This document shows, in pieces, positions 9,915 to 27,146 of a stretch of DNA of 64,000 nucleotides. This DNA is from Cloeon dipterum (lineage: Eukaryota > Arthropoda > Insecta > Ephemeroptera > Baetidae). A program made the position numbers and the translations under genes. Numbering within the stretch: the first letter of the stretch is position 1; each line of letters starts with the position of its first letter. The DNA lies in assembly GCF_949628265.1 (NCBI RefSeq), contig NC_088788.1:28258335-28322334 (forward strand), written 5' to 3'. Below the pieces are notes generated by a model that saw only the letters and a list, made by a program, of their open reading frames with translations, did not search any database and was not told the DNA's origin.

Positions 9915-12900
9915 CTAACGCAGCAAGCAGACTGGGCACTTGGAGCTGGCTTCATCATCGGTCTTGAGGCACTCGAATCGAACGAAGTAACTTGCTTTGC
10001 TGTGCAAACCAGAGGACTCTACAGTTTTCAGACAAAGTTAATTACCAGTGATAATTCACCTGATAGTCGTACTCAGTGTCCATTATTCCCATAACCGCCA
10101 CCACTTGATATTGCCGAGCTTTCATAGCTGCCAGAGATTTCCTAATGAGTCGCATTCCAGACGCAGCTGTGGAAGTTCCATGCAACTGGTTCATTTGCTG
10201 TGGTGTGTGACTAGGGTCAAAAACGATCATATTGATGCTGCCGTCCTTTGACTGCTCAACACCGACAACTGTCCGACTGTGTCCTGTAATCACGGATGAC
10301 ATGGACATTTTATACAATGCTAGTACTTTTTAGTAAGATCTATTTTGCTAGATATGACTGTTTCAAAGTACCATAATTATATTGTGAACCAGAAGTATAG
10401 CAACAGCAATAAAATTATTGCTGCGGAAGTTTGGGTGAATAATCTATTTTTCCTATTTTGTGTTATTTTGCGGACCAAGGTTGAGCTTTACCGTCTGCTT
10501 TTATTCTATTTTTACTATAATGTTTTTGTATTTCCTTGACTGCATTCTATTATTGGTTGTTTGAAATTTCTTGGGTCAGTTTAAAATTGAAAGTACCTTG
10601 ATGCTGCAAATAGAGAGGAGGTTTGAACTCATCGTTCTTCTGAAAATATTGCAATGCCCAATTAAACATTTCAGGATGACTCCCATCTGGTGCGGTCGGG
10701 CGGTGAAAATCAACCAGCTGACAGCGTATTCTCAGTGATGACAGGAATGTCACCACCTCTGTGGCGCCTATCCACTTTCTGGTGTTGAACAGCTTTCCTC
10801 CCAATTGATCACACCCTTGCAAATCGAATCCTTGTCGCCAAGCCCATTCAATGTGCTGCTGAAGTCGCGAGATCGAAGGCATTGTGCTTCGGCTAACCTA
10901 TGGTCAGGAGTCAGTAAAAAAAGAATTTCGTTCTCCTGTCCTTACCATTTCTACTCCAAAATGAGCTCCACCGTTTGCCTGGTCGTAGCTTGGCACCGCC
11001 ATTCCATAAATTCCTCCACCTACCAGAGATGGTTTGTACAGCTGTTCGTTGAAGCCAGTGTGGTGCAAGAGGGAGGAAATCAGCATTTGCATGTTTCTGT
11101 AGCCGCAACCCCAGCCTTTGTCACCATATGTGGATGCGTAATGGTCAACCGTGGTGCACATGAAAGTGCTCACCACATTTGTACTTGAAGCACTGAAGCT
11201 TCTGATTTTCGCAACCAAGTCTGAAAGTCAAGATAATAATTTAGATTTTTAAGAGTTATTTATGAAAGCTAAATCTGCATACCTTTGGTGCAAGAGCTGC
11301 CATCATCAACACCATTCTGTTCAGCCGTTTTCAGTTCACATTGCTTTTCGTAATAGTCGGACACACTCATTTCTCCTGCGTATACTGCTTTCTGCATGTT
11401 TGTCATGCTCTGCTCTCGGAAATTTCCTTGATTGTCCATGCCGTATTGAGCCTTTAATTGGGATGAAATGAATCTTTAATACAAAGCTACTAGCACGAAT
11501 AAAGAGAAATAGTGTGACAGCATAATAATTCCTGACCAAAAAGTTCAGTTTTTTTATCCTGAAAAGACACAAAAACAACAAAATTATAATAACAATCATC
11601 AGGGTAGAGTTGACTTTTTGCCACATTAATTTACGTTAAATTCCAGCTTATTCAACCATACTTAGGAGGTTTAATTTAGAGGCGCTGTTGATAGGATGTA
11701 ATGCGTTTATAAACACTTATCTAAAAACAATCAAAAACCTAAATATAAACTTAATTAGTGTTTAATAAAAATAATATAAAAATGATGAAATCTTTACCAG
11801 GCCCATTCCGGCTCTGCCCTCCCGGGTAGAGTTTTAGCGAGATGTTTGCCAGGAATGGTGCCTTTTCTCACTATGTGCTTTTTTAAATTATATTGACAAA
11901 CTGTTTTTTAACATGTATGTAAATTTTACGGTGAGAATAAACAATCAATCAAATAATTGTAGGAAGCGCTTTTGAAATAAAAAATTGATGTAATCGGTTG
12001 ATAAATGTTAAGAGTTTGTACCCTGAGCATTTCAAACTCCTTCTGCTCTCGTTGTCTCCTGACCTCCTTTTCTCTCTTCTCGATTTCTCTAGCCAACATC
12101 CGGTCGCTTGACATGTCTGGCGTAATTGGAGTGACTCCAGCTATCAAATTATGCAATAAACTGAAAGCTATAGAAACTATGCATTACCTTTTTGATTAAA
12201 ATGCTCTTCGATGTGGCGAGTCATTTCCCTATGGTCCTTGAAGCCAGTCATGCAGCACACAGGGCAGCCTTCGGAGCTTCCTGACTCCACCCTTGATCTG
12301 GCACTGGCAGGCTGGTAAAAATTATTTTAAACTTTTACTTAAAATAAGATGAGCAGGATGCATACCTTGCACGGGCTGAGAATGTCTTTATGCTCTATGT
12401 TGACGTGCAGTTCTAGATCAGGTGTGTCATAAAAGCTCCTGCTGCAGAAGGGACAGTGGTAATCTTTTTGTCTGGCAGTAGCTCCTCCGCTGAATGTGGC
12501 CAGGGGTGCGAAACCACCATTGTAGTGCGAAGTTGGGTCGGCAGGAGGAAAAGATGGACTCGTGAGGTCAAAATGAGCTCTATTTATGTGTTCTTCAAGA
12601 AGCAATGGATTCGAGTTTTTGTATGGGCAGAGAGGGCAAAGCTGTTCAACCTGAAAAATATTTACTAGTGTGGATAAGCGGTATAAAAACTTAAAGTTTA
12701 CCACAGGCGCGCTTTTGGCAGGGCTTGACTTCTGCTTCAGATTTAAAGACATCTGTGATCGAAGAGGTGACCCTTGTGGCTGCCTTTTTTCAACAAGGTG
12801 CTGCGGCGCAGCGGCAGCCTGCGCTTCTTCCTCAACATTATTGTTGTTATTGTTATTCAAGTTGTTGTTTAGCTGCTGATCCCAACCCCATTTGCTGCCA

Positions 12901-13338
12901 TTTTCCTTTGGCAGGTCCTCCTTCTAAGAGGTATTTTGTATCAAATAAGTTCAAACATTTGGAAAAAATCTGGACCTTGTCTTCGTGAACCTTTGCTTTC
13001 TCAAGGTATCTCTGTAAAGTGTTGTAGTATGGCTCTGCAGCTCCATCTTCAAGTTCGAGCTCAGGTGAGGCTGCAGATGCCGTGGAATACTGCAGCTGGT
13101 CATCATCGTCGATAAAGGCCATCAGTTCATGTTCAGGGGTGAGGTACTCAAGGTGGGTGCTGTTGACATGTACCATCAGCTCGTCTGCAGAAATGTCTCC
13201 AAGATCACAAAAGGGACATGACACTGCTCCTTCAACATGCTGGAACAGCATGTGAGTTCGCAGCTGCTCATCGTTGAGGCCTTCTAGTCCGCAGATCTCG
13301 CAAGAGTAACTGAAGTCAGGTAGCTTGCTCGCAGCCAT
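9915..13338 (-). CDS. ZUP1: ZUP1 (ZUFSP), zinc-finger K63-ubiquitin peptidase, C78 family, ten coding exons
   Basis: Deubiquitinase of peptidase family C78, specific for long K63-linked ubiquitin chains in characterised members and tied to the DNA damage response. Exons in transcript order: 13338-12976, 12923-12702, 12650-12366, 12311-12188, 12140-12022, 11451-11283, 11220-10946, 10897-10597, 10283-10060, 10016-9915; about 727 residues, human 578. Five C2H2-type fingers start at about C13, C41, C200, C261 and C306. A charged helix (REIEKREKEVRRQREQ, about residues 350-365) fits the MIU/ubiquitin-binding arm. The catalytic Cys is about C466 in GDKGWGCGYRN, the His about H621 in GHSRTVVG, the Asp about D642 in FDP. 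An Asn-rich run (about 140-150) sits between fingers 2 and 3. The last exon is least certain: a second acceptor two bases upstream gives a different tail ending at 9908. An acceptor just before the ATG implies a 5' UTR intron. Confidence 0.94.
11800..11958 (+). mobile_element. Probable 3' end of a non-LTR retrotransposon in ZUP1 intron 5
   Basis: This GC-balanced segment ends in a short ATCA-type tandem tail (CAATCAATCAA), a typical non-LTR 3' terminus. It lies antisense to ZUP1 in intron 5, which is 570 bases while most other ZUP1 introns are 43-62. The open frame is broken by stops, so only a dead 5'-truncated remnant is likely. The left boundary is a guess and the clade cannot be set. Confidence 0.35.
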
Positions 13339-13834
13339 CCCTGAAATTTTTTAACTGTCAGCTACAATAAATATTATACAAAGCAAAAATATGAGAGAAA
13401 GGAAAATTTAAATTATAAAAATAGATGAAAAACGCAGCATGGCACGCATGACAATTCTTGAAACTGAGATATAACCTGCTTGGTGACACAATTTAAAATT
13501 TCTTCGCTTTAAATTAAGATAAAATGTATAATCCTAAAAATTACACCCCCTTTTAAAACACTGCAGGCTTTCGTTTGTGTTTTATATTTTGAAAAGCAAT
13601 AATCCAAATTACGGACGCAAGATAATGATATAACGGCAAGCAGAAAACACGCAGCGTTATGAGCATGCACTAGAGCCCAATTAATTTGTGCATGACAAAA
13701 ATGACCGACATGGGGGTAGATGACCGAGTTTTACAGAAATATTGAAGGAAGGGAAGTAAGATAATTATGTACATAAGCAAATGGCTTGAAGCGGAAACAG
13801 AATGGCAACTCAAGAATGTGACTGACTAGTTTAC

Positions 13835-13935
13835 CTGTTCTCCGAAATTTTACCTCAACCAAGATTTTCTAAAGTCGGCCCGAACCATTTTCGTGATCTT
13901 AGCGAAAACAAACAGTTCGGGTATCGTTCGGCCTC
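13835..13935 (-). promoter_or_regulatory. Putative ZUP1 5' UTR exon and promoter region
   Basis: Reading the minus strand, two good donors (CAG|GTAAAC near 13835 and GAG|GTAAAA near 13852) can pair with the acceptor at 13341-13342 that directly precedes the ZUP1 ATG. A minus-strand ATG at about 13889 starts a short frame that would end soon after the splice, so it may be a uORF. The transcription start is not resolved. Confidence 0.3.
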
Positions 13936-14125
13936 GGATGGCTCATCTGCAGGTGTGCTGCGTTGCCAAATCGTGCGCAAAAAACCGCACATGGCCTTTT
14001 AAAAATCGGTTTTGAAATCGCTGTTGCAGCGACGAGCTGCGACCTGCGACTGTCAGTAACGCCAGTAACTGCTCACAATGAGATACAAATTCGTGTTGTA
14101 AAAATCGCTCTGCAATTAAAACAAC

Positions 14126-14273
14126 AATTTGTCCTGGTCCCGGCAAAATTGCGCACCGTTCAACAAACACCCAAATTTTCATTGTCGAATTGATTGTTGA
14201 CCTGTTCTTACAATAAAGAAATTCGCGTTTGGTTGTTGAAAGTTACGCAATTTTTCCGGGACCAGGACGAATT
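14126..14273. repeat. Inverted repeat (fold-back) between ZUP1 and the 206-residue gene
   Basis: Arms 14126-14153 and 14246-14273 are reverse complements at 26 of 28 positions, with an exact 13-base core GTCCTGGTCCCGG. The flanking inner parts (about 14154-14186 against 14212-14245) also pair partly, so the whole 148 bases could form one long imperfect hairpin with a small loop near 14187-14211. It lies in the spacer between two divergent genes. It may be a small fold-back transposon, a non-coding hairpin RNA, or paired binding sites of a bidirectional promoter. Confidence 0.75.
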
Positions 14274-14529
14274 AAAATTCAACCCTTTGTCGGAAGTTAT
14301 TGGCAATCGCCGCTGCCACAGTGAAATGTAGAAAAAAAAATACAAAATGACTCGTAGCTATTTTATCTCTATATAATTAATTAACAAACTCACTACAATT
14401 ATTGTTTCATATAATTAATTAAATTTTAATTAAATACATAATGCCTAAATTTTATGCTAAAATTGAAGAAGTGTTAGTTCTTGCTCCTTTAGCTGGAAAT
14501 CGTGTAAATAAAACCGGTTATAATTTTAA

Positions 14530-14748
14530 TGCGGGCCTGGCTAACCAGTCAAGACTGCGCGATCGACGGCAACATCGTGTTAAAGGGTTAAAGCAAAAGC
14601 AAAACAAGAAGGGCGAGTCACAGTGTAGTCACAATCTACTCAACTTGATCGGGTCAGAAGCTAGAAATCGTGGCAAGTCCGGACAGTAGCGAGTTAAGTT
14701 AGTCCAGGCTTACGTCCAGGCGCATGTGACATCCACGTGCAGACCTAG
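14530..14748 (+). other. Probable non-coding first exon of the 206-residue gene
   Basis: A GC-rich patch inside AT-rich flanks ends at a strong donor (CTAG|GTAAGA, GT at 14749-14750). Joined to the acceptor at 15778-15779 it puts the ATG at 15781 just one base after the junction. Reading back in that frame there is a stop (TAG near 14688) and no earlier ATG, which supports 15781 as the start codon. The 5' end of the exon is not defined. A perfect 12-base palindrome GTCCCGCGGGAC lies just inside the intron at 14763-14774. Confidence 0.35.
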
Positions 14749-15780
14749 GTAAGACCCCGCAGGTCCCGCGGGACGAGTTTAACTGGGTCACTCAGGGCCT
14801 GCGCGAACGAGGGTCACTTCATCCATTCCCTTTGCGATGGCAAGCCATGCCACCTACGTTGGTTTCGCCAGTCTGGCCCACGAGTCGAATTAAAACTTAT
14901 TTCAGCAAACTCTCATTGTTATTATGTACTACCTTTCCTGGCACCAATGCTAAAGAATAATTTCCTTAAAATTTTTATTTCATGTAATTCATTCAATTTA
15001 AATAATACATATGTATGTGTACTTTGAGAGTATAATATATGATTGCACAGATATTGACTAATCAGTGACTATGTATTAAATGCGTAGCTTATTGTTGGTT
15101 CGTGGCACATCTCTCGCAATTCATATTGATTAATTATGTTGTAACTAAAAAGTTCATTTCAATTTATCATGCTCTGATGTAGAAATAAAATAAGAAGATA
15201 TTAAGAAAGTTGATTTATTTCTTTGAAATAGATTTTTAAAACTATCGATACTATTATATATTATTTAAAACTGAAATCCTTTTTAATTTTTCGACAGTTC
15301 TAGAAAATAAATCAAGTTTCTATTCGAATTTAAATTCTAATTTTAAGAAAAAAAATCGTGAGAGAAATAAACTTAAAGCTACAATAATTTTAACTCGTCT
15401 TGGCTCATGGAGGCTAAATTCTAAATATTTTTTCCCCAAAATAAAGCCTAAAGCCTGAAATCTTCTAACTCCAGATTCAACTGAAACTATTTTCCCCTAT
15501 GGCGGAGCTCAATTATTGAATGTTATTGATGCCCCAATTTTAAAAGTCAGTCCTTTTAAGACAGTGTTATCAATAATTTAACTCAATTCCCTCATTGCAA
15601 CTATTTTATGATTATTTTTGCTTAAGGAGAGCAGAGACTTATTTTTGCCTGTGTTAAATTTGTTAAATATTGCCACCCAAAGGAAGTGTGAACTAACGTG
15701 AGCGGAAACAGTGTCTTCCTCTGACAGCAATTTTCACAGATGTTGCACATTTTACATAAAAGTGCAATTCTGGTTTCAGA

Positions 15781-16959
15781 ATGAACAGCATGATGAGCGA
15801 GACAAAGCCATGTGGGGACGTAGATGACGCGATTCACGAGCTGGGACAGATGAGTGTGGACATAGACGCCCCTAAGCCATTTTGCCTGCGTGAACGCCTG
15901 GAGAAGCTGCGTCTTCTAGATAGGTGTGAAAGGGCTGCCCTCCATCCATGGAACAAATCCAGCGAAGAGGCGGCAGGCGTCGACTGCAGCAGACATGATG
16001 TTGGCCAGGGTCAGGAGAATGAGCGGCAACACCAATGGCTCAATTTGGCGCGCCCGTCACCCCTCAGAATGTTTAACAGGTTGCATAGAGGAAGTTGCCC
16101 AGCAAGACTCTCACAGCTCTCTTTAAATGCACACAGGTGAATGGTTTTGCTTTAGTGTACAGGTTTAATTTGTTCTCTTCGGTTATTCAGTTAAAAATTA
16201 CAGGTGGTAAATTTAATGAATTTTAGATAAAAAAAAAATGGCTCAGATCTGCGTGGATTTACTCTAGAATTATTTATAGATATCATATTAGTGAAATTTT
16301 GAGAGGAAAAAATTAAATTTTTGAATTATTCATATATTTATTATTGACATTTAGTTAAGTGTGTTCTGATCAATTTATAGCACCAATACCACCCCACATT
16401 ACTGACTTTAGGAAACTTATTTGATTTAAACCTAATTGTTTGTTTCATTATCTTGGCAAACAATCATTCAAAAAGCTCTCACTTGCTGAAGTTATTTTAC
16501 CCTCGCGTTTTGAAAGACTAGCACTTCTTACAAACTCTAAAAATGAAACTCCCTCTCAAGTTATTAGTGGGCTAAGTTACGTGTTACTATAAATTTTGTC
16601 ATTTTTCTCATAAATTTCAACTTCTAGAATAAATTATTTCATAGAACATGCCCCTTAATTCTCCATTTTTAATTTGTCATCCCTTTCTGCTTAGGAATTT
16701 AAAGCCATACAGCATCCCTTGGCGGCGAGAGGAGCGCGTGCGGACAAAAAGTGAAAACTCTGACACGCTGGATGATTATGTGGATCCTTGGATACTTCCA
16801 ACGATTATGCCAAAACTAGAATTACTGGATAGTATTGCAGTGCTACCAGATCCGACAATATTGCGATCGCGTTCACTGGAAGATGTCCGATCTCCCTCGG
16901 CTGAAGAGGACCTGGACGACATGTCGCTTGAAATTCAACGACTGCACGTCAACGAGTGA
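15781..16959 (+). CDS. Unrecognised 206-residue protein, two coding exons
   Basis: Exons 15781-16136 and 16695-16959 join at AG|G (donor GTGAAT, acceptor TGCTTAG) and give 206 residues with no internal stop. The protein is hydrophilic and acidic toward the C-terminus, without signal peptide, membrane segment or known catalytic motif. Visible features are a charged helix LRERLEKLRLLDRCERAA (about 40-57), a Ser/Arg-rich stretch (RSRSLEDVRS, about 178-187) that could be phosphorylated, and an acidic-amphipathic tail EEDLDDMSLEIQRLHVNE. I do not recognise the family and suggest no function. The start follows an acceptor (TGGTTTCAG|A) by one base, so a 5' UTR intron is likely. AATAAA at 17272-17277 fits the 3' end. 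It is divergent to ZUP1. Confidence 0.75.
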
Positions 16960-17271
16960 CCGCGCTGCTCCAAGCAGGCCTTACTTAGACTGAAGTCGCA
17001 CAAAATTCTCACTGCTGCCCACCAGCCCAGGAAAAGCTTTATTCGTTTGCTGATAAGAATTTTCATATTGCAAAGTAGGAAAGTGAATTGCAAGCTTCTG
17101 TCTTAACTCCTTTGTTCAACCAACAAATGTAATTCTGTAAATTAATTTTCCGTTCCGTTTTTCATATTATATTGTAATATACAATCGAGTTTTGAAATCC
17201 CTGCAAATCCCTGATGCATAAGTTTTTCTTGGTAATTATTTTAAGTTTGTTTTATTTTAAGGAAAGTAAAT

Positions 17272-17277
17272 AATAAA
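17272..17277 (+). terminator. Polyadenylation signal of the 206-residue gene
   Basis: AATAAA lies 313 bases after the stop codon at 16957-16959, in AT-rich DNA, on the coding strand. Confidence 0.5.
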
Positions 17278-17279
17278 AA

Positions 17280-18249
17280 ACGTTGCGTAATCATACTTGG
17301 TTGCAAATAATTTTATCTGTCAGTAATCCACAGCAAATAACCAATAAAATTGATTATGATATAACAGAATTTAAAAAAATATTCAAAAAACTTCTAAAAA
17401 TAAATTTATACCAGATGTATACCTTGCTCAAGGGCAGTTTGTTACCAATAATTCTTAAAATTTCTACACTTCAGTGCACTACAGTAAAATCAGGTGCTTC
17501 ATGACACAAATTATAATCTTCAGAGGTTATAAAATGGATCAAAATTATATTTGTATGGTGCAGTATTATATCATAGATTAAATGTGTGTGGTTTATTTCT
17601 CTAAGTGAAAGCAATAATCCACTGGTGAAAATTTTTAAATTTAAATTTTAACTTGTAAATCTTAAGTATCTACCATAGCGCATTCTTCCCTATATATAAT
17701 TGGGAAGCTAAAAGGAACCAAAAAAGATTTTGCAATGTGACGCAGCAATGATAGCTAAAATCAACTGATCATTTTTAATTTTTAACTGATCTCTCAAAGT
17801 TGTTAAAAAAGTAAAAATTTTGTAGTGTATTACGTGAAGAAGTGTTATTGCTAGGTGTCAATATTTTTTTGCTCTTTTTATCCCTGTTCTCTCGGACCGG
17901 GAAGGGCGTGCACTGCACTAGCACGAATGCTGAAACCCGGGTGCCAATAACACTGCGAGCGAACGGATAACATGGTTGCACCAGGCCGCACAGGGACCCA
18001 GCCCACTGACAATGAGCCCACTCAAGGGCCACTTGCCTCCGCACCGAGGACTGCATTGAAACGCTAGACATTCGTCCCGTGAAGCCAAATCACGCATGCT
18101 GGAAAGGTGCAAACCAGCAAGTAGCGAGTCGGCGCCGGTGCGCCTCCCCGTAAACAGAGGGAACTCGAAACGAAAATAATTGAACCTTTATTAGAACAAT
18201 AATTATTGGAATCATTTTCGCGCTATTCCATCACAACCCTTTCATTTCA
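17280..18249. other. Intergenic, with a GC-rich patch upstream of MECR
   Basis: Mostly AT-rich, but 17885-18170 is GC- and CpG-rich and much less repetitive. A strong acceptor (CCTTTCATTTCAG) ends at 18249, 90 bases before the MECR ATG, so the GC-rich patch may carry a non-coding MECR first exon, for example one ending at a GTGCAA or GTAAAC donor near 18103 or 18150. Minus-strand open frames there are not convincing. Confidence 0.35.
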
Positions 18250-18339
18250 GGAATACGCTCTTCCCATTGGTAAATTCAAATGACGAGAGCGCCACAGCGG
18301 CCGATACGATCAATTCCTTTCCTTGATTAAAAACAATTC

Positions 18340-19618
18340 ATGGCTACTGCCGGGATGTCGTTGCGACGGTCAAGTGTGATCATTTCAGCACTTTTTCGCA
18401 ACGCAAGTCGGCAAAAATCAACTATAAGTCACCAGCTTGTAGTAACACAATATGGGGATCCGATCAAGTCAGTTTCAATGGCTGAAGAACCCTTGCCAAG
18501 TCTAAATTCAAATGAGGTTTGTCGCCTGCTGTCATTCAACTACCTCGACCGACGTATGGAATTAAAATGGAAAAATTAACTTTTAGGTGAAAGTTCGTAT
18601 GCTTGCAACGACTGTGAACCCTGCAGACATTAATACTATCCAGGGATCATACGCTGTGAAGCCAAATATCCCCTTTGTCGGTGGAAATGAGGGCGTCGGC
18701 GAGGTTATCGAAGTGGGTTCAGATGTCACGCAGCTCAAAGTCGGTGACAAAGTCTTGCCAGCGATCAACGCTTGGGGCACCTGGCGCACCTACGCTGTTT
18801 GTCCACAAAATCACGTTTTCAAGGTTTGAATTATTATAATTTAAAGTGCACTTAAATATATTAAAAAAATCAATCGCAGATAAATCCAAATCTCAGCCCT
18901 GTTGAAGCCACAACAATGAGCGTAAATCCCTGCACGGCCTACAGAATGCTGAAAGACTTTGTGTCACTGAAAAGTGGTGATGTTGTCATCCAGAACGGAG
19001 CCAACAGCGCTGTTGGACAAAGCGTGATTCAGATGTGCAAAGCTTGGGGCTTGAAGTCCGTGAATATTGTTCGGAACAGGCCCAATATCGAGGAATTGAA
19101 AAGAGAGTTGCAAGAGCTTGGTGCTCACGTTGTTCTTACTGAAGAAGAGCTAAGGTGCGTGTTTGAAATAAAGCTGAATGTATATAAGGTGACCATTGTC
19201 TTAAAATTGTAGGACAACTGAGGTTTTCAAGAGCAAACAATTATCGCGACCTCTTCTTGGATTAAACTGCGTGGGAGGCAAAAATGCCCTGGAAGTCACA
19301 AGACAGCTAGGCAACAAGGGAACCATGGTCACCTACGGAGGAATGTCTCGGGAGCCCCTGATGGTCCCTGTTTCGGCCCTGATTTTCAAGGACCAACGCT
19401 TCGTCGGCTACTGGATGACACGATGGAACAAAGAAAACCAAGGAAATGAAAACTGGGAGAACATGTATGATAATATTGCAACAATGATAATAGAAAAAAA
19501 GCTCGCCCCACCTAAGCACAAGCTAGTCCCATTTACCCAGTTCAAAGAGGCGATTGAAAATGCGCTATCACCCAAAGGTTTCATCGGCTACAAGTACATT
19601 TTAGACATGCAGAAATGA
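18340..19618 (+). CDS. MECR: MECR, mitochondrial enoyl-ACP/trans-2-enoyl-CoA reductase, four exons
   Basis: NADPH-dependent reductase for the last step of mitochondrial type II fatty acid synthesis, which supplies octanoyl-ACP for lipoic acid. Exons are 18340-18516, 18587-18823, 18880-19154 and 19213-19618, giving 364 residues (human 373). Residues 1-32 are Arg/Ser-rich and lack acids, a good mitochondrial targeting sequence. The groES-like part has [14 protein letters not shown] with the likely catalytic Tyr81, then [10 protein letters not shown]. The cofactor domain has [14 protein letters not shown] (177-190), the [12 protein letters not shown] stretch and [12 protein letters not shown]. 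The [13 protein letters not shown] segment follows. All match the MDR-superfamily ETR group. Donors GTTTGT and GTTTGA are unusual but the frame fits both. AATAAA is at 19665. Confidence 0.97.
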
Positions 19619-19664
19619 ATTTATATATATATTATGAAGTTATTAAGACTGATTAAAAATTGGC

Positions 19665-19670
19665 AATAAA
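19665..19670 (+). terminator. Polyadenylation signal of MECR
   Basis: AATAAA lies 46 bases after the MECR stop. A second candidate, AATAAA, occurs about 40 bases further on. Confidence 0.65.
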
Positions 19671-19699
19671 ACCACATTATCTGTTACGCGATGTTTGGG

Positions 19700-26359
<6,660 letters not shown>

Positions 26360-27109
26360 GAATCAAAATGGTTACGTTTTATTCCTTTGAGTTAACAGAG
26401 TGGAGAGAAGAGTTCATAAATAAATTCAAAATGAATAAAAAGTTGGTTTATAAATCGTTTTAAAACTAAACAGGGATTAATTTTAACTTTCAAAACTAAA
26501 TTTACAAGGGGGAATATTACAGTAAAATTATTTGTTTATATATATCGTATCCAAAGGTTGTCCTGTCATAAGACATGCACTAGATCAGATCTTTACAAGA
26601 TTATAAGGCTTCGCCCTCAAAAAATTTGCCCAGCTTTGCAACTTTTACAAAAAAAAAACATTGATCGCTACTTTCTAAAAACTAAATTATTGTTTAGGAT
26701 TGTCCTGCTTAAACTATTACATTTAAATTGCTCAAACAATCAACTCAAGGCATACTGGAACCTGCAACGATTAGTTATTTTTATTGCTGTTCTGTTTTCC
26801 ATTTAAATTTGCATTTTTGTTAAACCCAAATAAATTTTCGCAAAGTTAGAGTAGAAAAAAAGCTGTTTTGAGGGTTTTATTCCCGTGGATCAAGCTGTGG
26901 CACTCAGTTGGTAAGGAGCAAGTTGCGACGTGCGCGATTTAAGGGGCCAATTAAGCGGCGCGCAATAAAATAATGCTTATCGAAGGCGCGGCGCTCGACT
27001 GTGAAAAGCCGTAGAGTCGCTCATTTAATGAGTTGTTTTGGCAAATGCTGAGAGCGGGAAAATGTATACCTTGCAAAGGCTCTTTTCATTACTCTCGACG
27101 CCAGGATGG

Positions 27110-27112
<3 letters not shown>

Positions 27113-27145
<33 letters not shown>
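27113..27145 (+). repeat. (GA)16 microsatellite
   Basis: An uninterrupted GA run of about 33 bases, the only long tract of this type with GA rather than CT on the + strand. Confidence 0.95.

Positions 27146-27146
<1 letters not shown>

Noticed and set aside
12339..12860. Reading the two long minus-strand frames of ZUP1 as separate genes
   Set aside because: Introns at 12924-12975 and 12651-12701 join them in phase into one zinc-finger protein.
17775..18112. Minus-strand open frames in the GC-rich patch upstream of MECR
   Set aside because: Cys/Trp-rich shadow frames without homology; the patch is better explained as MECR 5' region.
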